DNA of 64,000 bases from Siphonodentalium dalli (lineage: Eukaryota; Mollusca; Scaphopoda; Gadilida; Siphonodentaliidae): assembly GCA_032622095.1 (NCBI GenBank), contig CP136061.1, forward strand, positions 193,448,369-193,512,368. Direction: 5' to 3'. Position 1 is the stretch's first letter; the number at the start of each line of letters is the position of its first letter. A program made the translations under genes and the position numbers. The notes under the pieces were generated by a model, which saw nothing but the letters and a program-made list of their open reading frames with translations, did not search any database and had not been told where the DNA came from. Shown in pieces: positions 58,226 through 64,000 of this stretch.

Positions 58226-58872
58226 TTAATCTGAACATATAAGTTGTTATATTTATCAAACGGAAATATAAACACGAAAAATTGGAACACCCATTAACAT
58301 AACAACTATTCCCATATTTTGTTTTTGCCATTTATCTTTATTTGTTGTTCATACATATTTTTTAAATACGCATATTTTGACCGCACTTCAGTGTAAACAA
58401 AGAACATCTGGTAGACACTGGTCAATGTTTTGCCTACCACTGCTAGGAACACGTGTTGTGTGACGTCATCAAATCTTGCCCTAATCACAAATACTGCGTT
58501 TACTTGTCGAACAATGACAGATTAAAGTTAGTTTAGCGATGTTTTATGCTACATGTAGCTGCACCGACAAAGAACCGGTAGGGCCCAGTGTCATCACATG
58601 CGTACTTAAAACCACCCACCACCACTATATATATATACATATAGCAATTCATTTTTAAATACAGTAATTGAATACGGATTACAATTATTACTCTATAGAT
58701 ACATATTATCATATTTTGAATTTGTACGGATTATCTTAGCTAATTAAGCCTATCATTGAAAGGGTGTATTCGTACATGTATCTGTAATAGGGTGGTGTGT
58801 GGTGTTACTCACTGTCTTACTCGCCTTACACGTGTTTTGCAGGTTTCAACTAACTTTTAGAGGCCATCATTT

Positions 58873-59215
58873 GGTGTAAACAATATTTAATTTCGAACAA
58901 AACATGTAATACATTCAAACAAATTAACATAAGTAATAATAATATTCAAAACGGGGATTGGACAACAAGCCTAAAAGGCTTTTATAAAGTCTTTTCCTCG
59001 GAGCAGGAAGTTTACCCTTGGTATCAGAGTAGATACCATACAGGGTAAATTTAGCAGACGGGGATAACATGTTAGATCCGAAAAAATATTGTTCAAGGAG
59101 GGGGTAGAGGGATAGAGTGCAGGAAGGAAGAACGTTTGTCAAGTTAATTGGTATTGCATACCGTACATCGGCCAAAACGAAAGAGGGGAGTGAAGCGAAG
59201 TACCGTATAATTATA
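58873..59215 (-). mobile_element. LINE-like 3' tail, minus strand
   Basis: Read on the minus strand it contains 'ggcttgttgtccaatcc', a TA-rich stretch, and ends 'aatattgtttacacc'. The same ending is at 61874 (minus), and 'tatgtttacac' ends the copies at 59862 (plus) and 61981 (minus). Shared 3' ends with variable upstream parts are typical of 5'-truncated LINEs. The 83-residue frame 58924-59175 may be the last codons of such a LINE, but this is weak. Confidence 0.45.
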
Positions 59216-59557
59216 TTTTAGTTACACAACTTTTGTATTTATAACATATACTATTTAAGAACCATGAAACAATCAAAATCAAATCGAAACGCATCGCGGC
59301 CCACGTGGAGGAAATGCGAGAAAAAAAACATCATTTCATATAATGTAATGATCCATATACGGCATATATGTCATAATACATAGGGCATGCAATAATATTT
59401 TTGGTCAGCAATATATCTGTGATAATTACGATTTGGCATGGTATATTTTAAAATATATTAATATATTCGGGTCATCGGACCACCAGATCAATGGCAATTT
59501 AACTCATGTCCCTCTGTGTTGGTCTTTGGACATACCGGGTAGTTAGCCTCACTTGTG

Positions 59558-59640
59558 TCAAGGTCATGTAATTAGGTCAGCACGTGCTGACCTGCTTATA
59601 AATGGAATGCGGTGTCTGGGCGAGTCGCTTCAGTGACCTA
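59558..59640 (+). promoter_or_regulatory. Promoter-like cluster: AGGTCA palindrome, E-box, TATA
   Basis: 'tcaaggtca' at 59558-59566; a perfect 20-bp palindrome aggtcagcacgtgctgacct at 59574-59593, which holds two inverted AGGTCA half-sites and a CACGTG E-box; then tataaat at 59597-59603; then tcagtg at 59630, 33 bp downstream, an initiator-like start. The order fits an RNA polymerase II core promoter with nuclear-receptor and bHLH sites. No ORF follows; a LINE-like tail with aataaa (59844-59849) does. It may be the promoter of a small retroelement. Confidence 0.4.
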
Positions 59641-59759
59641 GTGATTATCTTTACCAGTGCGACAAAAGTGGTCGGGATATTTAGTTTTTTATCAGGATTT
59701 TATTTCCTATCATCCCATGTGGATTTATGCTGTGGAAACTCGACATTTGTGTTAATTGA

Positions 59760-59862
59760 ATTGAATTGAATTCCATACATTATCTCTTATATGTTGTATA
59801 TTTATGTCATTTGTGTATTATGTGTATTATGTTTGGATTTGGAAATAAAAATATGTTTACAC
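59760..59862 (+). mobile_element. LINE-like 3' tail, plus strand
   Basis: About 100 bp (ccatacattatctcttatat ... aaatatgtttacac) are the near-exact complement of 61981-62085. It contains aataaa. It starts after an 'attgaattgaattgaatt' microsatellite and is followed by a similar one. Confidence 0.6.
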
Positions 59863-60282
59863 TAATTGAATTGAATTTGAATTTGTTTGATCTCAATAAA
59901 AACCGTACATATGCATACAGTATTTGAGATAAAATATATGAATAAGTTTACATGTGAAATTAATATTTACAAGTGATCAAGCACATTACATATATACAAG
60001 AAACCAAATCAATTCTCGCCATTAACATCGGCATTTATTATCATGTATTCGCCCTATACGATGCGACGGAGTCGGTTTAATAGGCCTTTCTTAGAAAATG
60101 GCTAAGTCAGATAATCCCTAAAATATAGTCATGTGGAACAAATATTTAGTTCAACAGGCCTGTCTTCAATCAGTATTCGTAGTGTTCTAGAAATACAATG
60201 TAGTAGAATTTCTACATACCGAGGTTATTTAAGGATTTTTTAACATACCGGGGCCAGTTTAGCCCAGTTTTACACCTTCCCA

Positions 60283-60580
60283 TTATGTTATGCATTGTGG
60301 CTTATAGAGTATGTAGGAGACTTTATTTGTGTTTCCGCTTATCATTCGTGCCCAATAATTCAGGATTATATGTTCAATTTTGGAAGTTATAGGTAAAATG
60401 CCTAATTCACCATATATCATGGCCGTTGGTGTTGACTTCTTTAATTTTAATACAAATTTGAGAAACCAGAGTTCTGTGCGTTGAATCATTATATTGTTGG
60501 CTACACCCCAAACTTCACATCCATATGTTAAAGCCACGTGAGGCCTTAGTTGTCGAAAATATTCATATTTGTTCCAATCA
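60283..60580 (-). pseudogene. LINE reverse transcriptase C-terminal fragment
   Basis: The minus-strand frame reads 'YFRQLRPHVALTYGCEVWGV', then 'LKFVLKLKKSTPTAMIYGEL' and 'HIILNYWARMI'. This is the region just after the RT thumb in many invertebrate LINEs. It is about 95 residues, open, with no RT catalytic motifs. It differs from the 16-23 kb LINE at the corresponding place ('LPRGLYGSEFLCG'), so it is a second LINE lineage. The 5' side is cut by the TTAA-type repeat at 60580. Confidence 0.8.
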
Positions 60581-61030
60581 CCGTAAACAGAAAAACATTA
60601 AAATGCATACAGTTTCGTTCATATATACCATGACTATCGCGTTAACAGCATGTTATCATAAAGACCTACTATATTTTACCTAAGCAAGAGACTGATTGTG
60701 TTACAGAAGACAACACAATGCTACTGGCTAATCACACAAAAAAGGCATAAACGCTCTTTATTTGTTCCATATCAGGAATTCACCAACAAAGAACGCTCTT
60801 TATGTTTACCATCATAATATAAACAAACACCAGAAAAGTAACTTTTTATGCTTTTGTTTACATAACAATGGTCAAACAAATGACAATAACATACTGTTTA
60901 TGCGATATTTATTATTTGTATACGACAAAGTCTGTCTACATTTTGATGTTCTTTCTGTTTGTGGCGGTTTTTGACGGGTTGAAATATTTTTACAGGATAC
61001 CCACCGCCAAGGCCAACCGTACCTTTAAGA
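60580..61030. mobile_element. TTAA-target DNA element, copy C, left end missing
   Basis: The right end 'ccaaccgtaccTTTAA' (to 61029), with 'cccaccgccaaggc' and 'ggcggtttttgacggg', matches copies A and B. The interior has 'acgctctttat' at 60750 and 60790 and 'atgacaataacatactgttt', as in copy B. The left terminus is not identifiable next to the LINE fragment. Confidence 0.6.
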
Positions 61031-61415
61031 TAGGTACAACTGTTTTTTCATACAATTCAATAATACGGAGAACGTTCAACTTATATTTTACTTCCGAAGT
61101 TCCGTCAATAATAATAAATCAAATTGAATTTCAATTGTTATCGGTATTAAATTCACTATGTTCGCACATTCGGATATATATTGAAACATGATAGTATTGA
61201 TACATTGTGTCAGATTCAGCTCAGTTGAAAGTCACAAAGTCTGCCTTTGGCGGCTTAACATCAAATGCGCCTGGTGTCGTCTTTGATGTTCCGATGTCCG
61301 GTAAAACAAGCGCACTGCGTCGTCGGCAAAGATCAATGCAATCGTTTTCAATGCAGTACGGCCTGACATTTACTTTCCGACTCATCACTTGTAGACGGTT
61401 TCAATTGACCCCCCC

Positions 61416-61417
<2 letters not shown>

Positions 61418-61482
<65 letters not shown>
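61418..61482. repeat. (TA)n microsatellite with adjacent C-run
   Basis: About 32 TA units after nine C (61409-61417). A second, shorter (TA)n is at 61550-61582. Confidence 0.95.
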
Positions 61483-61487
<5 letters not shown>

Positions 61488-61540
61488 ATGAAGAAACTCT
61501 CCTCTGAGGTAGGTGACTGCTGACGTGAAGAATGGAATAA

Positions 61541-61588
<48 letters not shown>

Positions 61589-61873
61589 TACGGTGCTATA
61601 TATATAACATGCCAATCAATGAGAACATGTGAGATTATTTTTACCCCCACCCCTTCATGATTACACGTATACCGTACCTACACCAACCCACGAATGTGTG
61701 TAGCTATATATATGTATATTATATGGGAATACAAATAATAACATTTTTTGTATAATGTTTGTTACATGTGTAAACAACATGTATATTATGTCGGTATATT
61801 AAGGTGGGGTTACTTGTCCAAAAATGTAGCCTCAAGCGTACCGGAAAATATAAAGATCGAGAGATTCATTGTT

Positions 61874-62115
61874 GGTGTAAACAATATTTATTTAAAAAAA
61901 TCAAACATAACACAGACACAAATACATCTAGATACATAGGGATTTATGAAGAGGATTGGACACCAAGCAAAATGCTTTTAGTGTAAACATATTTTTATTT
62001 CCAAATCCAAACATAATACACATAATACAAAAGTGACATAAATATATAACATATAAGAGATAAATGTATGGAAATGAGGATCAGACAACAAGCCCGAGGG
62101 CTTATATGAAGTCTT
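61874..62115 (-). mobile_element. Two LINE-like 3' tails in tandem, minus strand
   Basis: On the minus strand the first tail (about 62115-61980) ends 'aaatatgtttacac' and is followed at once by a second (61979-61874) ending 'aatattgtttacacc'. Both carry 'gcttgttgtc' or 'gcttggtgtcc' ~100 bp upstream of the end. Tandem 3' ends suggest insertion of one copy at the terminus of another. Confidence 0.5.
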
Positions 62116-62261
62116 CTCCTCTTTGGCGACATGCCCCTACCTCAATAAGTGAGGGAGGGGTATCGATCAGACGGGAAAGGATATAAATAATGTTTTTTAA
62201 AGGAGAAGTAACTAAGTTTGAGTTGGGGATGGAAACAGCGGGAAGATAGTGTTAGGGATAG

Positions 62262-62281
62262 CAGGAGGCAGAGAGAGAGAT

Positions 62282-62322
<41 letters not shown>

Positions 62323-62345
62323 ATGAGAGAGAGAGTGAGAAAGTG
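62262..62345. repeat. (GA)n microsatellite
   Basis: An imperfect GA tract, with a few ATAG, AAAG and ATG interruptions. The 93-residue minus frame over it is a Leu-Ser repeat artefact. Confidence 0.9.
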
Positions 62346-62499
62346 GAGGGGCAGAGTTTTCAATAATTTAGTTGCTGCGTGATGAAAATTATGCTCGTAG
62401 TAATATGCATGCGTCAGGTCCATGGGAGGGGGTCAATCGCAATGGCCAATTCCTATTTTTTAAAGTCCTCTCCTCGCAGGGGGGTGGAAAAAAGTTTTT

Positions 62500-63060
62500 T
62501 CCGGGCACGTATGCAGGGGGGTGGGGGGGGGGGGGGGGGGGTGGGTGGTCGATAGGACCAACAAACAATTTTTTCCGCAACTCAAAAACCTTTTTCCTGC
62601 AAGTCTTTTTGACTGTTTTTGCAATGAGTTTGGCTTAAAACACATCTATATGTCAATATTAACATAAATGACAAATTTCATGATGATCAGACAAACAGTA
62701 TAGCCTGTAGCCCATGCTAATGGATTGAATTTTGAAATCCAAGATGACCGCTGGCAGCCATGTTTTTTTTTTGGCCGAATGACCCCAAAATGACTTGTTC
62801 CTATTTACATGTCAATGACTAATAGTATGCACAGAAATTCATATACAGCTGTTTACAGTGAATTTTCCCCCGCAAATCTCTGTTTTAGTGTTAAAAGGGG
62901 GGTGGGTGTCAAAAAATGGTCGGAAAAAACTGCCGAAAACGGGAGAAAAAAATTTGGACGCGGGGGTGGGTGGGTCCCAACAAGGGCCGAAAGTAAAAAA
63001 TCAGCATACGTGCCTGAAATTTTGTTCCGACCCCCCCCCCACCTGCTCTTCGTGGAATAA
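62500..63060 (+). repeat. Dispersed repeat, 'ccaagatggc' family, with poly-G
   Basis: Poly-G (62523-62541) and gggtgggtgg sequence precede one monomer (aaatccaagatgaccgctgg, about 62735). A C/G-rich block follows that is the inverted counterpart of 35740-36230. Overlapping frames 62372-62645 and 62809-63076 are low-complexity. Confidence 0.55.
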
Positions 63061-63069
63061 TTGTTACCT

Positions 63070-63860
63070 CAAGTGACAGAAATATCATTGTTACCGCAAC
63101 AGCAAATAATTAAACAAAACGGATCAATGTGAGCGTACGTGTATATATGGATTGGTGCATGACTATTAAATAGTGATACGAGTACTAGTTTGTGACCGTT
63201 TGGTCTCTGGTAATAATATGGTCTCATGCATTGCACGGGTGTGTCTCGGAGTTCAGTACATATACGACTATTATACGGATGACATGATAATTGAACACAC
63301 ATAATTGACGGACGCCATTTTGTATTGATTAATACCACCTCGAAATGTGTAATTAGGCAAAATGCTCCAGGGCAAAAATAAAAAAACTTTGTTCCGGTAA
63401 ATGTTAGCCATATTTCATCATACGTAGGAACATCATGATCCTAAAGCCAAAGATATTTTAAAAATTGAATGTAAATTAAACCAAAGCCCTGGTTAACAAA
63501 AACTGAAATTGCATGAAAAAGTTTTGTTTACATATTTTATAAAATTATTAAAAATATTTGCCCCGAAAGAGGATTATAGGCCTTACTGGCCGTTTAGATT
63601 TGATCTTCCATTTTCTAACGGTATTTCCGCCTAAAAGATTGAAGAAATATTCGCAAAGTTCAAGGCCGACAAACGGAAACTTTAAGTTCCGTTTGAAAGA
63701 TCGCAGAGTCCTTTTAAAATTGCTTCCTGGGAAACCAGGAAAGGCGTCATGACATCCAAGCTCTATCAGCGAACCAGTCACTGCTATGCGTTCCGGAGCG
63801 CGAAGCCAGGGAACTTAAATAACGGGAAGGTTCACTTCCCATTGGTTCTATTGTAATGCG
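63070..63860. other. Stretch with no recognisable gene
   Basis: No repeat and no supportable ORF. The two opposite frames at 63548-63781 mirror each other, and neither has a recognised domain. Confidence 0.4.
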
Positions 63861-63867
63861 TACCGCC

Positions 63868-63884
63868 GCAGCGCCCTCTTGCGG
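63868..63884 (-). promoter_or_regulatory. CTCF-like binding site
   Basis: On the minus strand it reads CCGCAAGAGGGCGCTGC. This matches the animal CTCF core (CCASYAGRGGGCRSY) at 13 of 15 positions, including the invariant GGGCGC run. CTCF is present in bilaterians including molluscs. It sits in the only non-repetitive GC-rich patch near the window's end. Occupancy cannot be judged from sequence. Confidence 0.4.
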
Positions 63885-64000
63885 TCGGTAGGTTAAACCG
63901 AGAAATGCGTCTATGGATACACTATAGAATTATATAGAGTTGCTCATTTCTCCCGTCCAAAAATCATTTTAATACAACATTTAAACGAAATGTTCCCTAT

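Noticed and set aside
62142-62423. 93-residue minus ORF rich in Leu and Ser
   Set aside because: Direct translation of the (GA)n microsatellite.

Overview
This looks like non-genic DNA from an animal genome, most likely a bivalve mollusc. It is AT-rich. It has no operons, Shine-Dalgarno sites or long intact ORFs, and almost all of it is transposable elements and their wreckage. The bivalve call rests on several repeat families built from tandem ~150-190 bp monomers (many containing a 'cataactc' core), then a (GGAC)n-type tract, then a short terminal hairpin. That is the layout described for pearl/Cvg1-type Helentron-related elements of bivalves. The family assignment is inference; the layout itself is visible. 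No intact protein gene was found, and most open frames are accidental.

Layout. 0.4-5.9 kb: three pearl-like repeat families. 8-10.7 kb: two hAT-like non-autonomous transposons, one with a perfect 8-bp target duplication. 11.0-11.3 kb: a probable tRNA-derived SINE on the minus strand. 11.8-16.0 kb: a long-TIR element (8-bp duplication), a TTAA element nested in a TTAA element, and a fold-back element (8-bp duplication). 16.4-23.6 kb: one dead APE-type LINE (endonuclease, reverse transcriptase, C-terminal CCHC knuckle) cut by three later insertions. 24.8-32.9 kb: Helitron-like elements, several joined head to tail at exact CTAG|TC junctions, with other MITEs. 34.2-35.7 kb: a TTAA MITE and a second copy of the first pearl-like family. 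36.6-41.6 kb: a ~5 kb inverted repeat with degenerate coding traces near its centre. 44.2-46.7 kb: two more tandem arrays and a CpG-rich 21-bp minisatellite. 48.4-49.7 kb: a fold-back element with Mutator-like 9-bp duplication and hAT-like MITEs in its loop. 50.06-54.37 kb: a 4.3 kb TIR transposon with 5-bp duplication carrying a broken minus-strand gene of no family I recognise; this is the best candidate for something undescribed. 54.7-64 kb: palindromic MITE, more TTAA elements, LINE fragments and 3' tails, microsatellites, a promoter-like cluster and a CTCF-like site.

What acts together: the elements form a nested insertion record. The LINE was hit by a 106-bp palindrome exactly at its RT catalytic ADD motif, by an ~820-bp insertion fifteen codons further on, and by a ~2.6 kb pearl-like element. 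The transposon at 50-54 kb was hit by a TTAA MITE whose other copies lie at 34.2 and 57.8 kb. Positions are read by eye; element ends without a stated target duplication are approximate.
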